Shown here in pieces: positions 53,034 through 63,047 of a stretch of 64,000 bases of DNA (positions are counted from its first letter, which is position 1; each line of letters begins with the position of its first letter). The DNA comes from Rhodococcus tukisamuensis NBRC 100609 (GTDB lineage: Bacteria > Actinomycetota > Actinomycetes > Mycobacteriales > Mycobacteriaceae): contig NZ_BCXG01000008.1 of assembly GCF_001894985.1 (NCBI RefSeq), positions 62,001-126,000 of the forward strand, in the 5' to 3' direction. A model generated the notes under the pieces. The model was not told the DNA's origin. It worked only from the letters and a program-made list of their open reading frames with translations, and made no database searches. A program made the position numbers and the translations under genes.

Positions 53034-53339
53034 ATGTCTCGAAATCTGGCGCGCCGCGGCGCGTCCGTCCTGGTCGCGGCGGCTCTGCTCGGCGGTGGCC
53101 TGGCACTCGGTGGGGGCACGGCGTCGGCTGAGGAGCCCAACCCCGCCATCGGCGATTCGTTCCAAGTTCTCCTTGCAGCCATTGTTCTCCCACTGACGGG
53201 CAGCGCTGCGGGCCCCGTTCAGTCGGGCAGCGCTGCTGTGGGCAGCAGCGAGACCTGCAGCGGGGCCTACGAAGGGGTGCCCCGCCCTGGCTGTCTTGGT
53301 TTCATCCGCATCCTCCCCTCTGAGCTGGCTGCCAGTTAG
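53034..53339 (+). CDS. Small secreted protein of unknown function
   Basis: A 101-residue exported protein with a signal peptide (residues 1-31, RRGASVLVAAALLGGGLALG, cleavage after ASA). The mature part has a hydrophobic stretch (FQVLLAAIVLPLTGSAAG), a Ser/Gly-rich linker and two Cys (ETCSGAY, PGCLGF) that could form one disulfide. The ATG has AAGGAAG at 5 nt. It resembles small secreted proteins common in Rhodococcus and Nocardia, but no family is recognised. Confidence 0.7.
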   Translation: MSRNLARRGASVLVAAALLGGGLALGGGTASAEEPNPAIGDSFQVLLAAIVLPLTGSAAGPVQSGSAAVGSSETCSGAYEGVPRPGCLGFIRILPSELAAS

Positions 53340-53381
53340 GGCATGTCTCGCGATCCCTGTTGCGGGATTGGGAGGCACGCC

Positions 53382-54266
53382 TTAGGGGCGGAAGAAGATC
53401 CGGCCGTGCCGGGACCGGTCCCGCAGGGCGGCCGCCCGCCAGGTCAGCACCGGGTGGCTGGCCAGGATGTTGACCAGCCACGGGAAGAACCCGCGTTCGG
53501 TGCCGGCTCGGTCGGCCATCTCGTGGAAGCTCACCAGCCCCATCAGGTACTTGCCCGCGCCCAGCACCCCGATGGCCCCGGCCGCCCCGGTGGGCCGGTT
53601 GCAGAGCCCGTGGTTGTCGGCGGTGTACTCCTGTGCCCGCGAGAGCGACGAGCCGATCACCGGGACGTAGTTGGCGCCGAACATGCCGAGCTGACGCCAG
53701 TACGACGTGTGCCCGGCCGCGATGTGCCCCACCTCGTGGCCGACGATGAACGCGAGGGCGTCGGGATCGCGGGCCTGGCCGCCGACCTCGAACAGGTCGC
53801 TGTAGACCACCACGTACCGCCGGAACCCGTGCCCGGACGCGAACGCGTTGATCTGCCCGTTGCCGAGGACCACGTAGCCGTCCGGCACCCGTGACATGCC
53901 GAACCGGGCCGCCGCCTCGGCGACCATCCGGTACCCGTCGGGGAACTGGGTGGGGCTCATCTTCACGCCGTTCACCCGCTGTGCGGCGTACATCCGGCCG
54001 CGGGCCAGGTAGACCAGAAGCGGTGCCAGCAGCAGGATTCCGATCCAGGTGTCCAGCCGCCCGCTGACCAGCAGCGCGATCGAGACCAGGTAGGCGAGCG
54101 CGGTGACGGTGATCGCGAGGACCAGCAGCGCGTTCTCGAACCGGTGCCGCGCGGGCATGCCCCAGGGCGAGAGGCCGCGCGGCGGCAGCATCGGTGGCGG
54201 GCCGTGGGTCGGTTGGGGGTGTGCAGGCTGGACGGGATGAGGGGCCAGGGGCGGGATCTGCTCCAT
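53382..54266 (-). CDS. M48-family membrane zinc metallopeptidase
   Basis: A 294-residue protein. A Pro/His-rich cytoplasmic N-terminus is followed by two transmembrane helices (residues 45-85, ALLVLAITVTALAYLVSIAL). The peptidase domain has the zinc motif HEVGHIAAGH and the third-ligand region SRAQEYTADNHG. Relatives (HtpX, M48) degrade misfolded membrane proteins under stress. Start ATG at 54266. It is divergent from rpiB with 61 nt between them. Confidence 0.88.
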   Translation of the reverse strand: MEQIPPLAPHPVQPAHPQPTHGPPPMLPPRGLSPWGMPARHRFENALLVLAITVTALAYLVSIALLVSGRLDTWIGILLLAPLLVYLARGRMYAAQRVNGVKMSPTQFPDGYRMVAEAAARFGMSRVPDGYVVLGNGQINAFASGHGFRRYVVVYSDLFEVGGQARDPDALAFIVGHEVGHIAAGHTSYWRQLGMFGANYVPVIGSSLSRAQEYTADNHGLCNRPTGAAGAIGVLGAGKYLMGLVSFHEMADRAGTERGFFPWLVNILASHPVLTWRAAALRDRSRHGRIFFRP

Positions 54267-54315
54267 GACGGTGACCCTATGTGTGGTCGGTTCCGGTGAC
54301 GTCGCCGCGACCTGT

Positions 54316-54321
54316 CAGAAT
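54316..54321 (+). promoter_or_regulatory. -10 element (CAGAAT) of rpiB
   Basis: CAGAAT ends 6 nt before the rpiB ATG with no Shine-Dalgarno, predicting a leaderless mRNA. Confidence 0.45.
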
Positions 54322-54327
54322 TGGGTC

Positions 54328-54801
54328 ATGCGCGTATACCTGGGTGCCGACCATGCTGGCTTCGAGCTCAAGAACCAGATCATCGACCATCTCACCGCCA
54401 ACGGACACGAGGCAGTCGACTGCGGCGCCCACGTGTACGACGCGGTCGACGACTACCCGGCCTTCTGCGTCGAGGCCGCCCGCCGGGTGGTCGAGGACGA
54501 GGGCAGCCTGGGCATCGTCCTCGGCGGCAGCGGCAACGGCGAGCAGATCGCCGCGAACAAGGTGCCCGGCGCCCGTTGCGCCCTGGCCTGGAGCGTGGAG
54601 ACGGCGCAGCTGGCCCGCCAGCACAACAAGGCGCAGCTGATCGGCATCGGCGGCCGCATGCACTCCCTGGAGGAGGCGCTGGCCATCGTCGACGCATTCC
54701 TCGCGACCCCGTGGTCGGGGGAGGAGCGGCACCAGCGTCGCATCGACATCCTGTCCGAGTACGAGCGCACCGGCGTGCCGCCGGCGCTGCCGGAGGCGTG
54801 A
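54328..54801 (+). CDS. rpiB: Ribose-5-phosphate isomerase B
   Basis: A 157-residue enzyme interconverting ribose-5-phosphate and ribulose-5-phosphate in the pentose phosphate pathway. Seen: MRVYLGADHAGFELK, DYPAFCVEAARRVVEDEG, the phosphate and active-site loop GSGNGEQIAANKVPGARCAL, and HNKAQLIGIGGR. Mycobacterial-type RpiB uses Glu instead of the Cys of the E. coli enzyme; here GSGNGEQIA provides that Glu. ATG at 54328 is chosen because the family starts at MRVYLG. It runs into nei with a 9-nt gap. Confidence 0.94.
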   Translation: MRVYLGADHAGFELKNQIIDHLTANGHEAVDCGAHVYDAVDDYPAFCVEAARRVVEDEGSLGIVLGGSGNGEQIAANKVPGARCALAWSVETAQLARQHNKAQLIGIGGRMHSLEEALAIVDAFLATPWSGEERHQRRIDILSEYERTGVPPALPEA

Positions 54802-54810
54802 GCTCGCAGC

Positions 54811-55608
54811 ATGCCTGAGGGACACACCCTCCACCGCCTGGCACGGGAGCACCAGCGAGACTTCGCGGGTGCTCCCGTCCGCGTCTCCAGCCCGCAGGGC
54901 CGGTTCGAGGCGGGGGCCGCGCTCGTCGACCGCCGGGTGCTGGTCCGCGCGGAGGCGTGGGGGAAACACCTGCTGCACCACTACGAGGGCGGCCGCATCG
55001 TCCACGTGCACCTCGGCCTGTACGGCAAGTTCACCGACCTGCCGCTGCCGATGGGCGCACCGGTGGGGCAGGTGCGCATGCGGATGGTCGGCGCCGCGAT
55101 CGGCACCGACCTGCGCGGGCCCACCGCGTGCGAGATCTACGACGAGGAACAGCTGCACGCGCTCGAGCGCCGGCTGGGACCCGACCCGCTGCGCGTCGAC
55201 GCCGACCCGGACCGCGCCTGGCGCCGAATCTCCAAGTCGCGGACCGCGATCGGCGCGCTGCTGATGGACCAGGCGGTGCTCGCCGGGGTGGGGAACGTCT
55301 ACCGGGCCGAGGTCCTGTTCCGTCACGAGATCAACCCGAACCGGCCCGGCGTCGAGGTGTCCGAGCAGCAGTGGACCGCGCTGTGGGCCGACCTGGTCAC
55401 GCTGATGAACGTCGGTGTGCGGGAGGGCGTCATGCACGTGGTGCGGCCCGAGCACGACAACGGCGACCCGGCCTACGCCAAGAACCGTCCCCGCACGTAC
55501 GTCTACCGCCGGACCGGGTCGGCGTGCCGGGTCTGCGGGACGCCGGTCACCGGCTCGGTCATGAAGGCGCGCAACCTGTTCTGGTGCCCCACCTGTCAGC
55601 CGGGCTGA
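54811..55608 (+). CDS. nei: Fpg/Nei family DNA glycosylase (Rv2464c-like)
   Basis: A 265-residue bifunctional glycosylase/AP lyase that removes oxidised bases. Seen: N-terminal MPEGHTLHR, with Pro2 and Glu3 catalytic after Met removal, the H2TH region (LLMDQAVLAGVGNVYRAEVL) and the C-terminal zinc finger (CRVCGTPV and CPTCQPG). PEGH rather than PELP places it in the Nei group. It is 9 nt after rpiB in an operon, as in mycobacteria. A strong palindrome follows the stop. Confidence 0.92.
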   Translation: MPEGHTLHRLAREHQRDFAGAPVRVSSPQGRFEAGAALVDRRVLVRAEAWGKHLLHHYEGGRIVHVHLGLYGKFTDLPLPMGAPVGQVRMRMVGAAIGTDLRGPTACEIYDEEQLHALERRLGPDPLRVDADPDRAWRRISKSRTAIGALLMDQAVLAGVGNVYRAEVLFRHEINPNRPGVEVSEQQWTALWADLVTLMNVGVREGVMHVVRPEHDNGDPAYAKNRPRTYVYRRTGSACRVCGTPVTGSVMKARNLFWCPTCQPG

Positions 55609-55613
55609 ACGAA

Positions 55614-55658
55614 CTTCGGCAGGATTCCGCCCGGAATCCGGGCGGAATCCTGCCGAAG
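55614..55658. terminator. Perfect 22-bp palindrome between convergent genes
   Basis: The arm starting CTTCGGCAGGATTCCGCCCG (55614-55635) pairs without mismatch with 55637-55658 around a single A. It starts 5 nt after the nei stop and ends 15 nt before the stop of the opposite gene. Confidence 0.75.
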
Positions 55659-55672
55659 ATGCGTGGGCGGAA

Positions 55673-56488
55673 CTAGAAGCCGCCGAAGTCGCCCCCGCCG
55701 TCGAAGCCCCCGCCGTCGAACCCGCCGCCACCGAAGTCCTCACCGCCGGCGTAGTTGTCACCGCCGCCGAAGTCCTCGCCGCCCCCGTCGGTTCCGCCGT
55801 CGGCACCACCGTCCGCGCCGCCGTCGGCACCGGCGTCGCTGCCGTCACCCTGGCCGTCCTCGAAATGCTGGGCGTCGTAGGGCACGCCCGCCATGCCGCT
55901 GAACATCGTCGAGAACAGCAGCATCGAGCCGACGCCCCAGGCGCCGGCCACCAGTGCCGGCTTCCACCACGGCTCGGAGTACCAGCCGGCGGGCACCGGA
56001 CGGCCCGCGACCCGGCCGCCGGGATAGTAGTTCGGGGTGCGCTGCGACGGGTTCGGTGACGCGGCAACCTGTCGCCCCTCGAAGTCGACCTCGCGGTCCT
56101 CGGTGACCTGGCCGGCGGCGCGCTGGCCGTCGATGCTGGGCACCTCGGGGCCGGGGTCCATGCCCATGGCCGTGCGGGCGGCGCGAATGTAGTAGAGCCC
56201 CTCGAGCGCGGTCTGCTTGGCGAGTCGGGCCTGCGCCGGGGTGGTGGCCTGGTCGATCTGGGAGCCCGCGGCGATGTTCCGCTCGGAGGCGTCCGCCAAG
56301 GCCTGCTTGGAGGCGGTGTCAGTGCCGGTCAGGATGTACACCTGGCCGGCGAGCCGCTCGATGGCCTGGCGTGCGTCGGCCTTCGCATCCTCGAGCTGGT
56401 TGGCGGCGTGGCCGGCCGAGCGCTTCTGGCTCCGCATGACCAGGTAGACGACGGCGGCGATGATGACGACGATCAGAAGGAGTTCCAC
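55673..56488 (-). CDS. Membrane protein with Gly/Asp-rich C-terminus
   Basis: A 271-residue protein. The N-terminal helix (VELLLIVVIIAAVVYLVMRS) is followed by a helical segment (NQLEDAKADARQAIERLAGQ) and a conserved domain through about residue 150. A second hydrophobic helix follows (KPALVAGAWGVGSMLLFSTM), and the tail of about 60 residues is made of Asp/Gly repeats (GADGGADGG, FDGGGFDGGG). GTG at 56488 has GGGAAGG. No enzyme motif is seen; such tails occur in surface or low-complexity membrane proteins. Function unknown. Confidence 0.72.
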   Translation of the reverse strand: MELLLIVVIIAAVVYLVMRSQKRSAGHAANQLEDAKADARQAIERLAGQVYILTGTDTASKQALADASERNIAAGSQIDQATTPAQARLAKQTALEGLYYIRAARTAMGMDPGPEVPSIDGQRAAGQVTEDREVDFEGRQVAASPNPSQRTPNYYPGGRVAGRPVPAGWYSEPWWKPALVAGAWGVGSMLLFSTMFSGMAGVPYDAQHFEDGQGDGSDAGADGGADGGADGGTDGGGEDFGGGDNYAGGEDFGGGGFDGGGFDGGGDFGGF

Positions 56489-56573
56489 TGGAGCCTTCCC
56501 GAAGGAGCGATCCGGACAGTGCCCAGCGTACCGGCGATCCGGTCGGGACAGGCGGCATGTCGGTGCTGGGTGG

Positions 56574-56585
56574 GAACATGTGTTC
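56574..56585. promoter_or_regulatory. LexA/SOS-box-like site before dinB
   Basis: GAAC-atgt-GTTC is a perfect core of the actinobacterial SOS box (TCGAAC-n4-GTTCGA), with one outer G matching on the right. It abuts the dinB GTG at 56586, so LexA could repress dinB. Confidence 0.5.
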
Positions 56586-57866
56586 GTGTCCATTTTCGGT
56601 TCGGAGATCCCGGGGCAGGCGGCCGTCCCGTCGGTGCGGTCCGCCGCGACGGCGACGATCCTGCACGCCGACCTCGACGCCTTCTACGCCTCGGTCGAGC
56701 AACGCGACGACGCCACGCTGCGCGGGCGGCCGGTGATCGTCGGCGGGGGTGTGGTGCTCGCGGCCAGCTACGAGGCGAAGGCGTTCGGGGTGCGCACGGC
56801 GAGCAGCGCCGCGCAGGCACTGCGGCTGTGCCCGCAGGCTGTGGTGGTCCCGCCGCGGATGTTCGCGTACGCGGAGGCGAGCCGGGCGGTGTTCGAGGTG
56901 TTCGCCGACACCACGCCGCTGGTCGAGGGCATCTCGATCGACGAGGCGTTCCTCGATGTCGGGGGACTGGCCCGGGTGTCGGGCACCCCGTTCGAGATCG
57001 CAGCCCGGCTGCGCGGCGCGGTGCGCGAGCGGGTGGGTCTGCCGATCACCGTCGGCGTGGCCCGGACCAAGTTCCTTGCGAAGGTCGCCAGTGCGGTGGG
57101 CAAGCCGGACGGCCTGCTGCTGGTGCCGCCCGACCGTGAGCTGGCCTTCCTGCATCCGCTGCCGATCGAGCGGCTGTGGGGGGTGGGCAAGGTGACGGCG
57201 GGCAAGCTGCGCGGTTACGGGATTGGCACCGTCGGCCAGATCGCCGAGGTGTCCGAGCGGGAGCTGGCGACGGTGCTGGGCGTGGCTGCGGCCCGCCACC
57301 TGCACGAGCTCGCCTGGGCCCGCGACCCGCGGGCGGTCCAGACCGGCAGGCGCAGGCACTCAGTCGGCGCGCAGCATGCGCTCGGCCGCGGGTCGCACTC
57401 GCCGGCCGAGGTCGACGCAGCGCTGGCCGCGCTGGTCGACCGGGTCGCGCGGCGGCTGCGCGCGGCCGGCCGGACCTGCCGGACGGTGGTGCTGCGCCTG
57501 CGCTTCGGCGACTTCGAGCGCATCACCCGCTCGCGGACCCTCGGGCAGGCGTCGGCCCGCACCGAGGTGATCCTCGTGACGGCCCGGGAACTGCTGACCG
57601 CGGCGCGGCCGATGATCGCCGACCGCGGGCTGACGCTGGTCGGGGTGGCGCTCACCAACCTCGACGACGAGGGCGCGGAGCAACTCGCGCTGCCGTTCGA
57701 GCGGGATTTCGACCGGGGAGCGGGCGCGGCCGCACCGCCGGAGCGCGGCCGGGAACTCGACGCCACCCTCGACGTCCTGCGGGCGAAGTTCGGCGCGGTC
57801 GCGGTCACCCGCGCGGCCCTGCTCGGCCGGGACCGGGGCGTCAGTGTGCCGATACTTCCGGAGTAG
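56586..57866 (+). CDS. dinB: DNA polymerase IV (Y-family, DinB)
   Basis: A 426-residue translesion polymerase. Seen: the catalytic HADLDAFYASVEQRDD with its metal Asp, SIDEAFLDV with the catalytic Asp-Glu, GVARTKFLAKVASAVGKPDG, the helix-hairpin-helix thumb (LWGVGKVTAGKLRGYGIGTV) and the little-finger domain. A clamp-binding-like EQLALPF lies near residue 380. GTG at 56586 is chosen since upstream codons are not family-like. It is divergent from the Gly/Asp-rich protein gene. A LexA-like box lies immediately upstream. Confidence 0.92.
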   Translation: MSIFGSEIPGQAAVPSVRSAATATILHADLDAFYASVEQRDDATLRGRPVIVGGGVVLAASYEAKAFGVRTASSAAQALRLCPQAVVVPPRMFAYAEASRAVFEVFADTTPLVEGISIDEAFLDVGGLARVSGTPFEIAARLRGAVRERVGLPITVGVARTKFLAKVASAVGKPDGLLLVPPDRELAFLHPLPIERLWGVGKVTAGKLRGYGIGTVGQIAEVSERELATVLGVAAARHLHELAWARDPRAVQTGRRRHSVGAQHALGRGSHSPAEVDAALAALVDRVARRLRAAGRTCRTVVLRLRFGDFERITRSRTLGQASARTEVILVTARELLTAARPMIADRGLTLVGVALTNLDDEGAEQLALPFERDFDRGAGAAAPPERGRELDATLDVLRAKFGAVAVTRAALLGRDRGVSVPILPE

Positions 57867-57988
57867 GGCGGAGGCGTGCCGCGTCCCGGCGATCGGGCCG
57901 GTTGGGGACGTCTGCGAGGTTTGCGCTGGAATCGCTTGATGCCAAACATGTTTCGCGTTCGTCGTTGCGCGGGCGCGTCGGCGGGCAC

Positions 57989-58022
57989 GAAAAAACCCGC
58001 CACCGACCGAGGTCGACGACGG
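57989..58022 (-). terminator. Terminator of tRNA-Gly
   Basis: On the minus strand CCCG, inner CGACC/GGTCG and CGGG form a stem followed by six T (complement of 57989-57994), the only classic T-tract terminator seen here. Confidence 0.7.
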
Positions 58023-58037
58023 GCTCTGTGAAGAACG

Positions 58038-58111
58038 TGGAGGGGATGACGGGAATCGAACCCGCATCATCTGCTTGGAAGGCAGAGGCTTTACCACTAA
58101 GCTACATCCCC
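58038..58111 (-). tRNA. tRNA-Gly (anticodon TCC)
   Basis: The minus strand folds with acceptor GGGGATG/CATCCCC, anticodon loop CTTCCAA (TCC) and T-loop TTCGATT. The CCA end is encoded. It is divergent from tRNA-Pro. Confidence 0.95.
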
Positions 58112-58265
58112 GCGCATACGACAACCTGGGATCGCCACTGATGTCGTCTGCGAGTCAGACTGTACATAACCTCGCTTTGTCATCGCCAATCGGGTGCCCG
58201 TAGGATTCGTTCCGGAGTCGTCGCCGCAGCGCAACATTGCGGTCGCCGGAGCCTTGCGGACCTAA

Positions 58266-58343
<78 letters not shown>

Positions 58344-58421
58344 GAACAACGACGCAACATGTGCGGTGCTGAAGATCAGTGCCGCATGGCAACTAGTAAG
58401 ACCACACGAAGGAGCATGTCC

Positions 58422-59786
58422 GTGAAGAGCACCGTCGAGCAGCTGAGCCCGACACGGGTCCGTATCAACGTCGAGGTGCCCTTCGCGGAGCTCAAGCCTG
58501 ACTTCGACAAGGCATACAAGGCCCTCGCGCAGCAGATCCGTCTCCCCGGCTTCCGTCCCGGCAAGGCCCCGGCCAAGCTGCTCGAGGCCCGCGTCGGCCG
58601 TGGCGCCGTGCTGGAGCAGGTCGTCAACGACGCACTGCCCTCGCGCTACTCCGAGGCTGTCGAGGCCGGCCAGGTCAAGGTCATCGGCCAGCCCGAGATC
58701 GAGATCACCAAGCTGGAGGACGGCGAGCAGCTGACCTTCACCGCCGAGGTGGACGTCCGCCCCGAGATCGAGCTGCCCGACTACAGCGCGCTCACCGTCA
58801 CCGTCGACCCGGTCGAGATCACCGACGAGGCCGTCGACGAGCAGCTGCTCTCGCTGCGTCAGCGTTTCGGCACCCTCACGGGCGTCGAGCGGGGCGTGCA
58901 GGACGGCGACTTCGTCTCCATCGACCTCGCGGCGACCGTCGACGGCGAGGCCGTCCCGGAGGCCACCGCGAGCGGCCTGTCCCACGAGGTGGGCTCGGGT
59001 CAGCTGATCCAGGGCCTCGACGAGGCGCTCATCGGTCTGAAGGCCGGCGAGTCCAAGGAGTTCACCTCCACGCTGGTCGCCGGTGAGCACGCCGGCAAGG
59101 AGGCCGTCGTCACTGTCACCGTCGGCACCGTCAAGGAGCGCGAGCTGCCCGAGGCCGACGACGAGTTCGCCCAGCTGGCGAGCGAGTTCGACACCCTCGA
59201 GGAGCTCAAGGCCGACCTGACCGAGCGTGTCGGTCGCGTCCGCAAGGTCGAGCAGGCCGGTCAGATCCGCGACAAGGTCCTCGAGACCCTGCTCGAGACC
59301 GTCGAGGTCCCGCTGCCCGAGGCCATCGTCAAGGCCGAGGTCGACGCCGCACTGCACGACGCCGTGCACGGCCTGGACCACGACGAGGCCGCCCTCGACA
59401 AGCTGCTCGAGGAGCAGGGCAGCAGCCGCGAGGAGTTCAACAAGGACACCACCGACGCCGCCGAGCGCAGCGTCAAGACCCAGCTGCTGCTCGACGCGAT
59501 CGCCGAGGCCGAGGGCACGCAGGTCGACCAGCAGGAGCTGACCGAGCGGATCATCTTCCAGGCGCAGCGCTACGGCATCTCGCCCGACCAGTTCATCCAG
59601 CAGGTCCAGCAGGCCGGTCAGCTCGGCGCGGTGTTCGCCGACGTCCGTCGCGGCAAGGCGCTGGCCTCGGTCGTCGAGAAGTTCACCGTGACCGACACCG
59701 CCGGCGAGACCGTCGACACCGCCGAGATGTTCGGCAACGGCAAGGCCGACGACTCGGCCGAGGCCGCGGAGTCCGACGAGAGCTAG
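58422..59786 (+). CDS. tig: Trigger factor
   Basis: A 454-residue ribosome-bound chaperone with peptidyl-prolyl isomerase activity. Seen: the N-terminal ribosome-binding domain with the signature [10 protein letters not shown] near residue 45, the FKBP-like domain ([36 protein letters not shown]) and the helical C-terminal arms; the tail is acidic. GTG at 58422 is chosen over the ATG at 58416: AAGGAG is 7 nt from GTG but 1 nt from ATG, and homologs begin [19 protein letters not shown]. Next to clpP1, as in mycobacteria. Confidence 0.95.
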   Translation: MKSTVEQLSPTRVRINVEVPFAELKPDFDKAYKALAQQIRLPGFRPGKAPAKLLEARVGRGAVLEQVVNDALPSRYSEAVEAGQVKVIGQPEIEITKLEDGEQLTFTAEVDVRPEIELPDYSALTVTVDPVEITDEAVDEQLLSLRQRFGTLTGVERGVQDGDFVSIDLAATVDGEAVPEATASGLSHEVGSGQLIQGLDEALIGLKAGESKEFTSTLVAGEHAGKEAVVTVTVGTVKERELPEADDEFAQLASEFDTLEELKADLTERVGRVRKVEQAGQIRDKVLETLLETVEVPLPEAIVKAEVDAALHDAVHGLDHDEAALDKLLEEQGSSREEFNKDTTDAAERSVKTQLLLDAIAEAEGTQVDQQELTERIIFQAQRYGISPDQFIQQVQQAGQLGAVFADVRRGKALASVVEKFTVTDTAGETVDTAEMFGNGKADDSAEAAESDES

Positions 59787-59801
59787 GTTTCACGCCTACA
59801 G

Positions 59802-59843
59802 CGAACAGGGACGGCACCGGGACTCCGGGGCCGTCCCTGTTCG
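59802..59843 (+). terminator. Terminator of tig
   Basis: CGAACAGGGACGGC (59802-59815) pairs perfectly with 59830-59843 over a 14-nt loop, before the clpP1 promoter region. Confidence 0.75.
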
Positions 59844-59894
59844 TTAGTGTCAGTGACAAGAACCAACGTTTCAGTTATGGAGAAGGCAGGTACC

Positions 59895-60521
59895 GTGACT
59901 TCACAGAACCCGGGGACTTTTCAGAGTCCCGCCATGACTTCGGCCACTTCGGGCCTGAACCTCAGCGACTCGGTGTTCGAGCGCCTGCTGCGCGAGCGCA
60001 TCATCTTCCTCGGTACCCAGGTCGACGACGACATCGCCAACAAGCTCTGCGCCCAGATCCTGCTGCTCTCGGCGGAGGATCCGACGCGCGACATCTCCCT
60101 GTACATCAACTCGCCGGGCGGCTCGGTCACCGCCGGCATGGCCATCTTCGACACCATGCAGTTCGCGGAGTGCGACATCGCGACCTTCGGCATGGGCCTG
60201 GCCGCGTCGATGGGCCAGTTCCTGCTCTCGGCAGGTACCAAGGGCAAGCGCTACGCCCTGCCGCACGCGCGGATCATGATGCACCAGCCGTCGGCCGGAA
60301 TCGGCGGCTCGGCCAGCGACATCGCGATCATGGCGGAGCAGTTCAAGCACACCAAGCGCGAGATGGCCGAGCTGATCGCCGAGCACACCGGTCAGACGCT
60401 CGAGCAGATCACCATCGACTCGGATCGTGACCGCTGGTTCACGGCGCAGGAAGCCCTCGACTACGGCTTCGTCGACCACGTCGTCTCCCGCGCACGCGAG
60501 GCCGGTGGCGCCGGCAACTGA
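59895..60521 (+). CDS. clpP1: ATP-dependent Clp protease proteolytic subunit 1
   Basis: A 208-residue serine protease subunit. Seen: catalytic Ser in [17 protein letters not shown], His in [11 protein letters not shown] and Asp in the later [10 protein letters not shown] region; the N-terminal axial loop precedes [20 protein letters not shown]. In actinobacteria ClpP1 pairs with ClpP2 in a mixed tetradecamer that is essential for growth. GTG at 59895 is taken, with GAAGG upstream; an ATG at 59877 is an alternative. It forms an operon with clpP2. Confidence 0.95.
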   Translation: MTSQNPGTFQSPAMTSATSGLNLSDSVFERLLRERIIFLGTQVDDDIANKLCAQILLLSAEDPTRDISLYINSPGGSVTAGMAIFDTMQFAECDIATFGMGLAASMGQFLLSAGTKGKRYALPHARIMMHQPSAGIGGSASDIAIMAEQFKHTKREMAELIAEHTGQTLEQITIDSDRDRWFTAQEALDYGFVDHVVSRAREAGGAGN

Positions 60522-60566
60522 GCCGGCCCGCCCCGTCCTGCGTCCACTTCATCCATTGGAGAACTG

Positions 60567-61229
60567 ATGAGCAACCTCTTCGATCCCCGCGCTCTAGGCG
60601 GCCAGGCACCGGCCGCGCCGCAGTCCCGCTACATCCTGCCGTCGTTCATCGAGCACTCCAGCTACGGCGTCAAGGAGTCCAACCCGTACAACAAGCTGTT
60701 CGAGGAGCGCATCATCTTCCTCGGCGTGCAGGTTGACGACGCCTCCGCGAACGACGTGATGGCGCAGCTGCTGGTGCTCGAGTCGCTCGATCCCGACCGC
60801 GACATCACCATGTACATCAACTCGCCCGGTGGCTCGTTCACCTCGCTGATGGCGATCTACGACACGATGCAGTACGTGCGCGCCGACATCACCACCGTCT
60901 GCCTCGGCCAGGCGGCGTCCGCGGCCGCGGTGCTGCTGGCGGCCGGTACCCCCGGCAAGCGCCTGGCCCTGCCGAACGCCCGCGTGCTGATCCATCAGCC
61001 GTCGAGCGGCGGAATCCAGGGTCAGGTTTCGGATCTCGAGATCCAGGCCGCCGAGATCGAGCGCATGCGTCGCCTGATGGAGGAGACCCTTGCCCGGCAC
61101 ACCGGCAAGGACGCCGACGTGATCCGCAAGGACACCGACCGCGACAAGATCCTCACGGCCGCGCAGGCCAAGGAGTACGGAATCATCGACGACGTGCTCG
61201 AGTACCGGAAGCTTTCCGCACAGAAGTAG
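60567..61229 (+). CDS. clpP2: ATP-dependent Clp protease proteolytic subunit 2
   Basis: A 220-residue subunit that joins ClpP1 in the mixed ClpP1P2 barrel and offers the surface for ClpX and ClpC1 docking (mycobacterial knowledge). Seen: catalytic Ser in [15 protein letters not shown], His in VLIHQPSSG and Asp in [11 protein letters not shown]. The N-terminal [20 protein letters not shown] precedes the core. ATG has GGAGAA 5 nt upstream. The gap after clpP1 is 45 nt. Two stem-loops follow. Confidence 0.95.
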   Translation: MSNLFDPRALGGQAPAAPQSRYILPSFIEHSSYGVKESNPYNKLFEERIIFLGVQVDDASANDVMAQLLVLESLDPDRDITMYINSPGGSFTSLMAIYDTMQYVRADITTVCLGQAASAAAVLLAAGTPGKRLALPNARVLIHQPSSGGIQGQVSDLEIQAAEIERMRRLMEETLARHTGKDADVIRKDTDRDKILTAAQAKEYGIIDDVLEYRKLSAQK

Positions 61230-61240
61230 TCGTCCGCGCC

Positions 61241-61291
61241 GCCCGGACCCGTCACGGGTCCGGGCCGCGCGCCGCCGCGACAGGCGGCGCG
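61241..61291 (+). terminator. Tandem hairpins after clpP2
   Basis: GCCCGGACCCGT (61241-61252) pairs with 61254-61265, followed by a second GC-rich stem (CGCGCCGCC with GGCGGCGCG). They separate clpP2 from clpX. Confidence 0.65.
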
Positions 61292-61448
61292 AAACCCCGC
61301 CAAGAAGTGACCTGGTTCCCGGAGTGCGGGTACCGTCACATGAGGGGCATTCGCCCGCGGAGGGTCCGGGATTCGAGACCCGTCCGCTCGCGGAGTCCGG
61401 CGGGCTCCGTAGCTAGTGCAGCTGAGAAGGAAGTAGGGACCTGACGAG

Positions 61449-62726
<1,278 letters not shown>

Positions 62727-62736
62727 GTCGAACTGC

Positions 62737-62776
62737 CGCCGAAGGCCCCCACTCGACCGAGTGGGGGCCTTCGGCG
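62737..62776 (+). terminator. Strong intrinsic terminator of clpX
   Basis: CGCCGAAGGCCCCCACTCG (62737-62755) pairs perfectly with 62758-62776, then TTCCTCCTTT. Confidence 0.85.
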
Positions 62777-62784
62777 TTCCTCCT

Positions 62785-62880
62785 TTGCAGCCAGGCGCTC
62801 GAAGACGGCAGCAAGGCCCTGCCCGCCACCGATGCACATCGTCTCGAGGCCGTAGCGTGACTCGCGACGAACCGTGGACC
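62785..62880 (-). pseudogene. C-terminal remnant of a thiolase (acetyl-/beta-ketoadipyl-CoA)
   Basis: The minus strand reads RYGLETMCIGGGQGLAAVFE then RLA, the hallmark end of thiolases including the catalytic CxGGG motif. The rest of the gene is absent and the native stop is lost, since the frame runs into the clpX terminator. The nearby IclR-type regulator and the known linkage of thiolase PcaF with such regulators suggest a deleted aromatic-degradation gene (inference). Confidence 0.7.
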
Positions 62881-63047
62881 CGGTGCACGGCTCCGAGCGG
62901 GTCATCTGCTTACCGACGCTGGTCCAAGGCTTCCGCGCGGGGGCGCCTCGGCCGATCTGCCGGGGCGCCGTCGTCGGCGGGTCCGGGCCCGCGACAGGAT
63001 ACCGACGGAACGGCTGACTGAGATCGGTCGACAGGACAGAGGTGACA
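62881..63047. other. Gap between thiolase remnant and IclR gene
   Basis: No gene is recognised. It carries the IclR promoter region; no clear promoter hexamers stand out. Confidence 0.4.
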
